The notes under the pieces were generated by a model. The model had not been told where the DNA came from. It saw only the letters and a program-made list of their open reading frames with translations, and did no database searches. Shown here one piece after another: positions 44,909 to 55,008 of a stretch of 64,000 nt of DNA. The position numbers and the translations under genes are program-made. Source of the stretch: Porodaedalea pini (Eukaryota > Basidiomycota > Agaricomycetes > Hymenochaetales > Hymenochaetaceae); the NCBI GenBank assembly GCA_002794775.1, contig NBAY01000089.1:81393-145392 (forward strand), written 5' to 3'. The number at the start of each line of letters is the position of its first letter. The stretch's first letter is position 1.

Positions 44909-45905
44909 TGAAAGGTGATGGTACGGTCTACTGGCAGACTCGGACCTGGTTGAGTTCGGCCACTGGGGGTTCACTCTAATGTGTCTGATGGAGGGGATAG
45001 TGTCAGGAAGTGTGGGGAAGTGTAATAGAATACTCGGGGCTAGGTGTCGACTCGAGGACGCGAGTACAAAGGACGACCGGCAAAACGTGCCTAAATGCGG
45101 TCGGAGAACAAAGAGCAACTACGATCTTGACAACCCGGGCTCGGAAACTCGCCAGTGAAGACAGGAATCAATACTATTCGTCGAGACGATTCTGAATCTG
45201 AAAAGATCTCGAGACGCGATGCAGAATTGACGGAGATATAGCAGTTGCACTGGTTGCGGCTGGCGGAACGCACGGAACTCCCGGAACCAAAAGCTATTTT
45301 CGTAGCTCTACGACGTGGGCTCGGAATCGTGCAAGAAAAGACAGTGTTCGAAAGCGATTTTCGACGAGGTTAAGAATCTGAAGAGAGCTCGGGAAACGGA
45401 TAAGAACTGAGGGCGATATAGTGAAAGCAAGATTTGGCCGAAAACGGAACTCGAGACGGAACGGATGGAACGGACGGAACGACACTGAACGGCGACGGAG
45501 ACGAGAACTAAAGACTGGGACTGACTCAGGGGAACTAAACTTGTATTTTTGAGACATTTACATGAGTGTTTAAATAACCAACAGAGGGTTGAGCCTCTGA
45601 GCGGTGTACAAAGGACACAAAGACAGACTGGAGGCTCTAGCCAAACAACACCAAATAGCCGGAACTCGGAGCCGTAACTCGAGAACATGAGTAATTAAGC
45701 TTCGGGAGGCTCGGAACAATACCAGATGTGACCCAAAACGGACTTCGGTGGCTCACCGGTGCAGAACCAAGCTGTATGCGTCAAGTTAATACTGCCAAAC
45801 ACTGAAACTGTCCTGAAATGCGTCGGGGATACTTGTAAGACTGTCCTGAGTCGAGTCGAACCTAATAGAGCCGATTCCGAGGCCAGCGGCATCGGGATCT
45901 CCACA
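44909..45905. repeat. Solo LTR, family D (copy 3), inside CAD
   Basis: 997 bp, same orientation as copy 2. Flanks ACAT (44905-44908) and ATGT (45906-45909) are best explained as an original ACGT duplication in which one copy lost its CpG by G to A and the other by C to T. With ACGT restored the gene reads VTRVQKE, the conserved ATCase motif. Confidence 0.9.
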
Positions 45906-46277
45906 ATGTGTACAGAAGGAATGCTTCAAGAACGAGGAAGACTGGATCCGTATGAAGGACGCATACAGAATCGACCACTCTGTCCTATCAAGGGCGAAGG
46001 AGGAGATGATTGTCATGCATCCTTTGCCTCGTGTAAACGGTGTGTTATTTCTTCTCGCAAGCCCTCAGACGTCTAAACTTGTAACTTTTTAATGTAGAAA
46101 TTGACCCGGAAGTCGACTTCGATTCTCACAGGGCAGTTTACTTCCAACAGATGCACTATGGGTTATTCGTATGTCTTTCCTGTTTTAATGTTCACGGAAC
46201 ACGGCTCAGATAGAATGTGTTTAATCCAGGTTCGTATGGCTTTGTTGGTGAGTGTCATGGCATACATGTGCCCGTAG
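45906..46277 (+). pseudogene. CAD pseudogene, part 3: ATCase C-terminus
   Basis: VQKECFKNEEDWIRMKDAYR, IVMHPLPRVN, intron 46040-46097, [20 protein letters not shown], intron 46169-46229, VRMALLVSVMAYMCP and TAG at 46275-46277. This is the full C-terminal end of the ATCase domain, so the gene was complete before decay. Introns keep canonical borders. Without the two insertions the locus is about 7.3 kb, normal for a fungal CAD gene. An intact paralogue presumably exists elsewhere, since the enzyme is needed for pyrimidine synthesis unless uracil or uridine is supplied. Confidence 0.9.
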
Positions 46278-46560
46278 ACGGGTTTACAAAAGGGTCGGCT
46301 AATCTGCACATGAAGATGGACAAAAAAAGCAATGTACAGCATGAACTAATGTGATTTGGGTGGTGCGCTTCCCGGCTCTGCTGACTCGTGTTGAAAGCCT
46401 GTTAAAAACCTTCCACCAAGCCTCGAGCTGAGGAATGTCTCTAGCGACTTGGACTTCCATCTGTCGCCTAAGACAGCGATCCTGGTGCCTGCAAGCATTC
46501 TTTCGCCTTACAGGGTGAGTGAAGTAGTACATTGATCAAAATATCAACGTCCCGTTTTTC
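46278..46560 (+). other. CAD 3' flank and possible upstream permease debris
   Basis: No confident gene. A GTGAGT...TTTTTC segment at 46513-46560 looks like the intron preceding the permease remnant. The sequence before it may be an exon too decayed to read. Confidence 0.3.
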
Positions 46561-46719
46561 TTTGCGGTTTACTTCGGCTACAAAATCATCAAGGGTACGA
46601 AGTCCTAGAAGCCTACCAATATGGATTTCGTCACGGCAATACCGCCGTTGGAGGAAACCGAGCTGTCGAAGAAGCCTCCTGTAACAACTTTGCAGAAGGT
46701 TACTGCTACTATCCTCTGA
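46561..46719 (+). pseudogene. C-terminal remnant of an amino-acid permease
   Basis: In-frame reading FAVYFGYKIIKGTKS, TAG, then KPTNMDFVTAIPPLEETELS and KKPPVTTLQKVTATIL to TGA at 46717-46719. The YFGYKIIKGTK-(linker)-MDFVTGIP pattern is the usual end of fungal APC/YAT permeases (last membrane helix and cytosolic tail). Only the tail is recognisable, with one internal TAG. A weak but specific match from memory of the family. Confidence 0.45.
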
Positions 46720-47354
46720 GCGTTGTTTGTTTTCGCTTCTTGCCTTTCTACCTCCCCCCTCCCCCTTTCACACACACACACCATCTTCTTGCATTTGTCT
46801 GTCGCGTCTCTTTGTCCAGTATTACTCGAAGCGATTGGTGCAGAAGTTGTTGATCTGATATCCTGTCTTGTTTTCGTGTAATTCGATAGACCCATTGTAC
46901 ACTATGTAATGACATACTTATATCACTATTGTGCTTTCTATTGTCACCTCGCATTACACATGCGTTGCTCAATTCCGAGGTTGAGGCATGCTTGGAAGGC
47001 CTTTCACTAAGCTGTGTTGAATCTAGAAGTCTTGCGACTCTCGCCGCCTCCGGAGCTTTGAATAAGATCATCCGCAGACATCTTAACGTGTGTCTTCGTG
47101 GCATGAAAGGAGTGTAGCAATCAACGGCATCGCACTGTGTACGACGAGCTCGGGGCGCGATTTATTGTGCATTATGATTCATTATATGAATGTTACTTTT
47201 GCTTATTTGCTAGGCTGTGGTCCGAGTCATACAAAGTGCGATGCGCGCGGTGATCAAACACATCCATGTGACTTACTTGTATTAAAGCCAAACCTGTCGC
47301 GTTCGTCTTAACCCTCACATCACGTCGAACGCGCCCTTGCGCTCGTCGTTCGCG
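46720..47354. other. Intergenic region
   Basis: CA-repeat-like tract near 46760-46785 and mixed-composition DNA. Short ORFs have no features of genes. Probably the permease 3' flank and F-box gene 5' flank. Confidence 0.4.
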
Positions 47355-48870
47355 ATGGACATCCCATTCTTCCCATCGCCTTTGTCGCTGCCTTCGACAG
47401 TCACGCCCATCCCATTGCCCAATATCTCGTTCACGCATGCATCTGCGCGACTGCCAATCAAGTTGTGGAGGGAAATCTTTGTGTATGCAACTTGAGTTAC
47501 AGGCGGGTACGACACGTCGTTTACGTATGTGCTTTTTTGCCCTGTGCTCGAGCGAGTTCACTGACCTCGTTGTATGCAGTTCACCCTTTGATCTCTCTGA
47601 TATTACAAACGGGTACAGTATGTTCCTTAAGCACTTGAAGGCGAACCACCGTACAAAACAAGCCCTTTGCCTCGTCTCGCGGACCTGGCGTGCGCTTGCG
47701 CAAGAACTCATCTTCGAATACCTATTTCTTCAAGACACATACAACTGGTGCAAGCTTGCCGATGGGTTTGAAGACAGTAGACACGTGGATGTAGACCGCG
47801 GAGGCCACGGCGCAGGATGGTATGTCAAAAGGATGGAAATCAATACACAATGTTGGACAAAAGAGCTCGGCCTAGCTGCAGCACGTGTTATTCGATGCTG
47901 TCCAAATCTACGTATCCTGACCGTCGGTGCTCTCGAGGAGACGGACGGCGTCCCCGTCGAACTAATAACAGCCGTCTTTGAGTCCTGTCCCCGCGCAATT
48001 CGCTCTCTCGACTGGACATGTGACCTAGGGCCATCCCAAACTACAGAAATGTTCCGTCTGATCTCAAAGGCGACGAAGCTGCAGTCGCTCTTTATGTGCG
48101 TGCAGCAGAACATCAATGTGACGCACGTCGAGAGGCTAAAGGCAGCTGGGCATGTCTCACTTCCACAAATGCACACCCTAGAATTGGTCTCGCCCGACTT
48201 CGATCCATCGATTGTCCTCATGCTCATGGCGAAGTGGCAGCTTCCCTCCTTGCGCCAAGTTGTGCTTTGCGGCCAGGCCGAGCTTGATAAGGCGCATCAC
48301 TTCTTCGCAGTCCACGGATCGAAACTGAGCACTCTGGAGTTCGACTATGCAGGTGAACCGGATTCGCTTCCCATTCCAATGCCAGGACTCCCGTGGCGGG
48401 GTCCGGAGATGTTGTTTACGCGCTGTCCTAACCTCAAGGAATTAGTGCTACAAGTGTACTGGGCAGCCACACAAGCACACCATGGCCACCCGAAGATTGA
48501 GTGCATTGGCCTGCGTGGCTTGCATCTGCTCAGCTCTTCCCAGTCTCGACTGCGAGCCGGTGCGCTCGTGCTCCGACCGGAGCATGATGCTGCACAACGC
48601 GCCGTACTGCACATGTTGAAGGTAGCATTTCCCGTACTCATCGACCGCGGCCGCTTTCCGAAGGTCACGGCCGTGCGGCTGCTTGACTTTGATCAGGCAT
48701 GCTTCCGGAGTGTGCCATGGTGTGCATTGGGTGTCGCATTCTGGGCATTCTGGGTGAAATGATTCGAACGAATTGGCGTCCGGCTGGAAGATCACGCTGG
48801 CGATCTCATAGAGGTCATTTTCAGGGAGGTGAACATCCTTCTTCTGGAGGACGAGCAGCCTTGTATTTGA
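47355..48870 (+). pseudogene. F-box/leucine-rich type gene, broken
   Basis: ATG 47355 opens MDIPFFPSPLSLPSTV and leads to the F-box-like start SARLPIKLWREIFVYAT, but one extra A near 47460 shifts the frame within it and TGA 47494-47496 follows (Arg plausible). A likely intron follows (GTATGTGC ... ATGCAG, ending at 47579). From 47580 the reading SPFDLSDITNGY ... QALCLVSRTWRALAQELIFE is open to TGA 48760-48762 (KxFERIGVRLED, Arg plausible), with the last stretch ending at TGA 48868-48870. The body has LRR-like repeats (CCPNLRILTV, ATKLQSLFMCV, RCPNLKELVLQVY). Basidiomycetes have many such genes, presumed SCF substrate adaptors. The long central open stretch (47437-48762) could still be expressed. 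Confidence 0.65.
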
Positions 48871-49439
48871 CGTAGTTGACAAGGGTGCAGTTATTCTTGC
48901 TATATGTGAAGTATCGGTTCTTTTTCTTTTATTTTATGGGACGTTAAGCCAGCTTGGTCCTGTGGTCTCTTGCAATTTGTTCATAGCACTTTCTTGTGGA
49001 CCACGCATGCCTACGTTCTTGGAAGGTCGCGGGAGAGATCATGGTGATGTCTGGCATGTGGAAGTGCGTACCCCAAATAATGCAATGCTAGTGACCCCTC
49101 TTCTCTACCCATTTTCAGTGTTTTATTCTGTCGCACTTTGTTATCCAGTAGTGATTGGTTTATTATGTTTGCTTGCTCATTTGTAGAATATCGTCCTTGC
49201 AATATACATACAAGATTTTTTGCAATTCAATGTTTTTGAGAGATATAGTGTCCAGCAGGTATTAAGGGGGTCCGAAACATCGATTGTTGTAAGCATATGT
49301 AAGGATGAGGAGATAATAGGGCTTCAGGAATGGGTATCACTGTGAGGGTAGTATTTTCCTGAAGCCCTCTGCTAGACTCTCCTGTAGGCATCTGCATCAG
49401 CGACAGTCCACACAAACTATTTCAGAAGTTTATCGTCAC
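48871..49439. other. Intergenic region
   Basis: F-box gene 3' flank. A 15-16 bp inverted pair (GGGCTTCAGGAA near 49320 and TTCCTGAAGCCC near 49356) can form a hairpin and may act as a terminator or RNA structure for the - strand gene. No other feature. Confidence 0.4.
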
Positions 49440-49636
49440 TCACCCACAGCAGAGACATCCTGTAATGCAATCGCATATGCCTGTTATACATCCAGTGATT
49501 GCTAAACACAGGTGAGATTAACAGATGAGATGAGATGCTAATATGAATGGGAGCTTACCGGAGACGATCCACTCTAGACAACCAGTAATGCACCTGATGA
49601 TGTCCATGATAAGGTTGCTGATGCAGGCAAATATTC
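49440..49636 (-). CDS. Tiny Cys-rich peptide gene (CITGC repeats), 3' exons
   Basis: The - strand exon 49636-49559 reads GIFACISNLIMDIIRCITGC and LEWIVS, with donor GTAAGC, a 57-bp intron (49558-49502, ending TTTAG), then exon 49501-49440 AITGCITGICDCITGC-LCCG and TGA. The joined product has at least four CIxGC-like motifs and alternates hydrophobic and Cys residues. The in-frame ATG at 49607 would give a 36-residue peptide. An acceptor-like TATATATAG before 49636 suggests an upstream exon, perhaps the RVIISCIGC stretch near 49700. It resembles small Cys-rich predicted proteins I associate with Agaricomycetes. Membrane association is only a guess. Confidence 0.5.
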
Positions 49637-50199
49637 CTATATATAAAACCAGAAATTAAACAAAATCCCCATTTTATTGCATGAGTTAGGTATGTGTACA
49701 GCCTATACAAGATATGATCACTCTGTCTGGGTCATAAAAGAGGTTATTAAGAAATATCAGAAAATGAGACAAAGCAGTTGACATACCCCATAGCTCTGGA
49801 GCCTCTGCATGCGTGGTAGGAGGATGAGATGTCCAGAATGCCTTGCACATCTGTGAAGAGGATACTCTAATATATACTAGCACCACAAATGCAGTGTGTG
49901 CCTGATGTCACAGATTTGGTCAGGATGGAAGCCTAAATTTGGTACATTAACCAAGTAAGCAAAATACCTGGTTGTTTTGAGGCTTGAATACCCATGCATT
50001 AATATTAATATTAATATTGTGTACCAAAATATCCTCAAGACTATGTACCATACTTTGTGCTGTTTGTTTTTCTCCCTTTTGACTTCACATTCACACTCTC
50101 CAAACCCTCCTGAGTATTCCTGCACACTTTGGCTGTGTCCTGTGGGCCCATTCTTGTGCAATGGAGTGCAACACCATTCTAACCCATAGGTCACAGACC
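49637..50199. other. Possible 5' exons of the Cys-rich gene, then low-complexity DNA
   Basis: Between 49637 and 49870 there may be one or two further exons on the - strand (RVIISCIGC is the best candidate), but splice sites are uncertain. An ATTAAT trinucleotide-type microsatellite lies at about 49999-50018. Confidence 0.3.
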
Positions 50200-50450
50200 T
50201 GGCCTCTCATGCATGCTATGCACACACTATGTGTACCACATTCATGCCAACACTCACTCTACATGCACACTATATGCATGCTGCACTCACATCACACTCA
50301 CTGCACACACTGCACACACTGTACTCACCACACTCACCACACTTGCTATACTCACATCCACACTCACTGCACTTACATCCACACTCACTCACCACACTCA
50401 CTCACTATACATTACTGTACCTCAAGACTATGTACCATACTTATAGGTTG
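50200..50450. repeat. CACT/CACA-rich microsatellite-like tract
   Basis: About 200 bp of degenerate CACACT, CTCACCACA and ACATCCACACTCACT repeats. Its ORFs (Cys/His/Thr rich) are composition artefacts. A 21-bp direct repeat (CTCAAGACTATGTACCATAC core) flanks it at about 50034 and 50423. Confidence 0.7.
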
Positions 50451-50550
50451 AGGTTAAAGTAACTACAGTCCCTCAAGACAAGGTTAAGGTTAGAGTGCCC
50501 AAAGACTATAGGTTGAGGCTACAGTGATCAATGATTATTGTGCTTTCTGG

Positions 50551-50663
50551 AAGGCACCTAGGTAGTGCCAACACTTGAGCCCACAAGACAGACAGGACAA
50601 AACAATCTTTGTTGCTGTCAGAGAGACTGAGGCAACAAAGGTGTCGAAAAGGGTTCAAATCAC
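50551..50663 (+). repeat. Fragment of foldback arm
   Basis: 113 bp starting AAGGCACCTAGGTAGTGCC, the outer end of the arms at 5932-7171 and 63744-64000. It lacks the 53-bp internal duplication. Confidence 0.8.
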
Positions 50664-50839
50664 CTATACACCATACTCTACCAGCCTAATTAGACCCTAG
50701 TCAATGTATATTAGACTGGGGTCTAATGGGGTTGTTTGGGTATTTTCCTCACTACCATCGAAATACCATGATAGCTGCAGACTTTGTGCTGGGGAGTTCA
50801 GGCGGAGACCAGGTATAGATGCCTGGTCATGATCATCAG

Positions 50840-51133
50840 CTATGTAAGCACTGTGTCATCATGTGACACCCCTCTGCCCATCATCCTCTCCCCCCACCAC
50901 CATCTCCTGCCCCTCTCCTCAACATCCTTGTGTGCCCTTGCCAACACTGATGCTGAGGGCACTGTTTGTGCCTGTGCTGTCCTCGAAATACCTTGGTAAG
51001 TAATATCAGCTCTCTGTTGTCTATCATCAGCTAATCTCACTTTGCCAGTGCTGTGCTCCTCATCACCTAAGCCCTTGGCCCTCTTGCTAGGCCTCTGCTT
51101 GCCATTGCTAGGGGCTGCTGTTGTTGTGTCCAT
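50840..51133 (-). CDS. 98-codon ORF with NLS-like start; LTR inserted at its ATG
   Basis: From ATG 51133-51131 the - strand reads MDTTTAAPSNGKQRPSKRAK, an acidic/basic region and a WWWGERMMGRG segment to a stop at 50840. RPSKRAKG resembles a nuclear localisation signal. No family recognised. The solo LTR at 51133-51613 duplicated GTCCA here. The ATG survives because the terminal A of the LTR complements the TGG of the duplication, so the ORF start is now LTR-flanked. Before insertion the sequence across the site would have read GGATGGACACA. Confidence 0.4.
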   Translation of the reverse strand: MDTTTAAPSNGKQRPSKRAKGLGDEEHSTGKVRLADDRQQRADITYQGISRTAQAQTVPSASVLARAHKDVEERGRRWWWGERMMGRGVSHDDTVLT

Positions 51134-51613
51134 GTTAGAACTCAGTTTCCTTCTCCTTTTTTCCTTTTTATTCCCCAATCCCCACTCCACACCCCTGTAG
51201 CCTCATGGGTTTCCTCAACACCGGTTTCTCCCAAAGGGTTTATGGCGTGAGGTTTTCATCCTGAGGATCATTAGCCTTAGGTGGCGATGCACTCATTCCA
51301 GTTGTTCCCACCTTCATTTGTTCCATTACTTAAACTGGATAGTTCTTATATAATATAGTCTCATGGTCATTGCTATAAGAGGGACCAGGAATCGCATGAA
51401 CTCCTTGTTCTGCTTTTCCTCTTACCTCTGCGACGACCTAGGTGAGACTCGTCCCCCTTGTATTATTTTAGACTTGTATTAATCCTCTTACCTCCGCGAC
51501 GACCTAGCCTGAGTACAGCGTGTCCCGAGTCCCCGCTCGAGTATAGCACATCCCAGACAACAGTCAGCCGAGGCCTGCCCAGTCCGAGTCATCTCCCGTA
51601 CTCCCGCCTAACA
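51133..51613 (+). repeat. Solo LTR of the element E family
   Basis: 481 bp from TGTTAGAACT to CGCCTAACA with a perfect 5-bp duplication GTCCA (51128-51132 and 51614-51618). U3 is diverged from element E, but the TATA box (51374-51378), GTTCTGCTTTT (51407-51417) and the repeat-framed GTGAGA stretch are conserved with the same spacing. Confidence 0.9.
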
Positions 51614-52914
51614 GTCCATCCCTCACCACCATGCATGCTCAGCATTGTAGACAGTGAGCACAATGATCTCAGCCATTTCTCCATGTATTTACTTCATTTG
51701 TTTTTCATTCCATAGCTGCTGTATAGTACTTTCAAACTATTATTAATGACATTAGTCTTTCATTCATGCAGAGAATGCTGGGCATGTCTACCATGGTGTG
51801 AGTGTGAATTGAGCATCGACGACATTGTGTGTTCAAGTACATAATGGGATGATCATGACCAACCACTTCTGTATCAGGAAGTGATTGTATTGTGACTGAG
51901 CATTGATCAGTTGTATCACGTGTTGTCCTCATTCCTGCACACTGTTATTGACATGCCTCCAAAACACAGAGCTGGTGTCTCAAGGACTTTGAAGTTGGTT
52001 GTGTCCCTGCAATCAGAGTCAGGCTTGAAGAAACAGGTCACGTTGATCATGAACTTGTCGAGCCTGACACAAAGAAGAGTCGAGTTAGCAATGTTGTGAA
52101 AGGAAACAGCAAACAGTGAGTTGCTATCAATTGTTGGGACTGAATACTTACCATTCACTACAGCTATCCTGGCCCAGATCAAAAGGCAAAGAATGGAGAA
52201 TGTGTTGGTCACAAATACACTTGGTGGACAAGAAGATGATGGCTCTGAGTTCATGGACATGGACAGCAATGATTTTCTCAAGCTACTGGACAATTCCACA
52301 TGGAAGGATGAAGAGTAGTCTGCTGAGGATATGAGCTTTGATGGCAGTGAGATCTTGGCAGAACTGCAGACAAATAAGCATGGCCAACGGTAAGAAACTT
52401 GCAGGTTACTATTGTCAAACTTGCTGACATGTTCTTAGTACTTACAATCACCAGCAAGAGTGAGAAAGGACAAACATTTGAGCTGAAAGGTGGAAAGGGT
52501 TATATCCAGGCCTTCTCGATACCTATATGTGATGGTCTGCATATGGGACTCCTATTGTTGAGAATGTTGGGCAGTGTCACCCACCAATAGATTGCTTTAG
52601 TTTGCAAGGTGTGATACAAAGCAAGTTCTCCATCATTAAGCTAATAAGTCAACTATTCCAGATATCCGCCAGATCAATTTTCTGCTCCCTCTAGTGTGGT
52701 AAAACATATTTATAGGAAAGCATGTAGCACATCATTCTGCAGAATAGACTACCTCTGACTCCTCTCATCTAAGTCCCTGCCTGTCTGTCTCACTAAAATC
52801 CCATGGAAAGTGTCCCGATACAAACTGCCTCTCTGCCGCCTTTGCCATTGCTGTCCTGACCTTAACCAAATCCTGCCTGTGCCTGTTTTGACATCCCTCC
52901 CACACTCAAAGTGC
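51614..52914. other. Unrecognised, gene-like but broken stretch
   Basis: The + strand has coding-looking pieces: 51947-52100 (MPPKHRAGVSRTLKLVVSL) and 52151-52318 (MENVLVTNTLGGQEDDGSEF, MDMDSNDFLKLLDNSTWKDE), the latter continuing after a TAG (SAEDMSFDGSEILAELQTNK) to a GTAAG donor. Intron-like borders (GTGAGTTG ... CACTACAG, 52109-52156) are present. I cannot assemble a protein or name a family; it may be a decayed transposase or host gene. Confidence 0.3.
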
Positions 52915-55008
52915 TGTAACACCAACCAGTTCATTGGGCATGGAATGAGCAGAACACACACAATGTATGTCACAAAGTTGAAGAGCCTCAGCTCAGCAAT
53001 CAAGCTAAGCAGTACACCCAGATCAGTGGTGTTTACCTGAACACAGAATGCATGCAATGACTGGATAACACACATCAGCAACTCAGACCAACCCTGGAGC
53101 ACTTATTTGTATGCATGTCCACTTGACCCTGCCAAAGGTTCATTTATTTGCCTTTGTCTAACAAACATGCAGCAGCCTGGCATTGGTTGTTCCAGTGTAG
53201 GGTAGGGCTGCTCTCCTCATGAAGGTGCAGGTGAAGCAGGAAGTGCTCCATGTTCATCCCAAAGAGGGTTACAACAGTGACTCTTAGAAGCAAGAGGGCC
53301 AGATCAAGTGGGAACAGGTACATGAATACCCAAACAATGGACTGAGTGCAGCAGAGGGCTTGCAGGAAAATGTGTGCAGGTGCAGGAACAGGTGGTCACA
53401 TAGGTCAGGCTGGTGCATACAATGGCAGGAGAAGTCATCCAGCAACCTGGGGAAAAGCACTCAAAAAAGCAGGACAAAATCATGCATCAGAGTGGGACAT
53501 TGCATACGTTGAAGTGGGAGCCATCAATTGTTGGGCAGAGACAGGTGTCAGATAGAGTGGGACAGTGCAGATGATGACTTAGGAGTCAGACAGAAGCATT
53601 AGATGTGAAGGGGGAAATGTAGGCACCCTCCTGGGGCACTGCCAACTCTCTCTATTCTGCAGTACATGTTGTTTGTTAAGTACTACAGTGAAGCGGGATT
53701 AATTGGCATTGGAAAAACAGCAGGAAAGCTGAAAGGGATGTGGCATATACCATGTAAGACAGTCATCAGCTCCCGCATATTGAGCGCAGTGTGCAGGGGT
53801 GACAAAAGATATGACTTGAATCGGGATAAAGCGGCCAGAGATCCAAATGATAAGAAAAAGGAGTAAGGGATGTCGGCCAGTGCAACAGATAGTTGAATGA
53901 TAACATCAGATAGTCGGGACAGACATGGAAGGGGCAGTGATAAGTGTCCGATGAAGTGGGAACATGTAAAAGTGTGAACATTGAAATGTCAAAAACATCA
54001 GGAATGTCAAAACATCAGGAACATTGTAAATGAAAGAAAGCCATAAAGTCGGGAATGTTGTATAAGTGGGAATGACAGGTGGCAGGATCATTACCTAAAT
54101 GGGAAACTGGCAGAGTGGGAACATTGGGAAAGTGTACAGTAGTCAAAGAATGGCTGGCTGACGCATAGGTAAGCGCAGAGCGCTACACCGGCTCTATACA
54201 AAGGATCCTGAAGCTCACCAATGCTATTCCAAGTCAACATGTGCTGTTCCTGCCTTTCAGTTATCTGGATCATGGAGCCACTCAAAGGAACACTTGGGTG
54301 GCTCAGTGGTAGGACAATAGAGGACTTGTCCTATTTTATTCTGCCTTTCATGTTTATGCAGGACACTTCTTTGGTATTTATAGAGTGCCAAATGTTGTAG
54401 ATAGAACAGCAGTTCCACCCCCGAGTTTTGATGCCTAACTTCATGTGATATCTCTCAGGATGGTCCCTAGGTACACTTTGGTGCCTTAGTGACTCAAATC
54501 ACTCACCTCAACTTTGTTTTATTTGTGTTGCGCTTGTTGCACTCATTCCATCTGTTCCATCTTTGCCTTGTTCCACTTTGTTCTCATTACCTTGACCTCA
54601 CCCACCTCTCATCTCTTATCTTCTGATTTTGTTCCATATCTCGTCTTGCTCCCTCTGGTACTCCAGACAATGTCCTGTTGAGCACAGGGACCAGCTGTCC
54701 GCACTGAGGACAATCCTGCTCTGAGAAGTTGCGCTATTGTTAGCATGTCTCTGCATCTTCTGACACAGCCACTGACAATCCCCTACACATCTCAAGCACT
54801 CTGCTGGTGCTAAGCTTTGAATGCTTCCCCACTAGTACACTCTGCCGATTCTGTTGGCCCTGACACACCAGAACATCTGCAACTCGAATCCTTCAATCTG
54901 GAACCCACAGAACTTGACCAGAATGAGGGTATTAACCCACTAGACACATCTCCCTCAAACTCAATCATCTGATTCCTTCTTACTAACAACCAGAACTCAG
55001 TATTTTCA
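52915..55008. repeat. Family B LTR (copy d), CpG-depleted and split
   Basis: Matches copy b (same orientation) from TGTAACACCAACCAG to CTCAGTATTTTCA, interrupted by 53194-54187. Without that insertion it is about 1.1 kb, like copies b and c. Most CG sites of copies b and c are TG or CA here, making it the oldest-looking copy. No target duplication is recognisable. Confidence 0.75.
53194..54187. mobile_element. 994-bp insertion in the family B LTR
   Basis: Comparison with copies b and c shows extra DNA beginning AGTGTAGGGTAG and ending AGCGCTACA, with only CC repeated at the junction (GTTCC before, CCGGCTC after). The ends form a short imperfect inverted pair (GTGTAGGG and CGCTACAC). No transposase is seen. 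It could be a non-autonomous DNA element. Confidence 0.5.

Noticed and set aside
50200..50462. His/Thr/Cys-rich frames of 77-96 codons
   Set aside because: They come from the CACT/CACA microsatellite-like tract in three frames at once.
51947..52320. A KDZ/CxC-type transposase gene
   Set aside because: Considered because such genes are common in mushrooms, but none of the expected Cys motifs or catalytic residues could be read.
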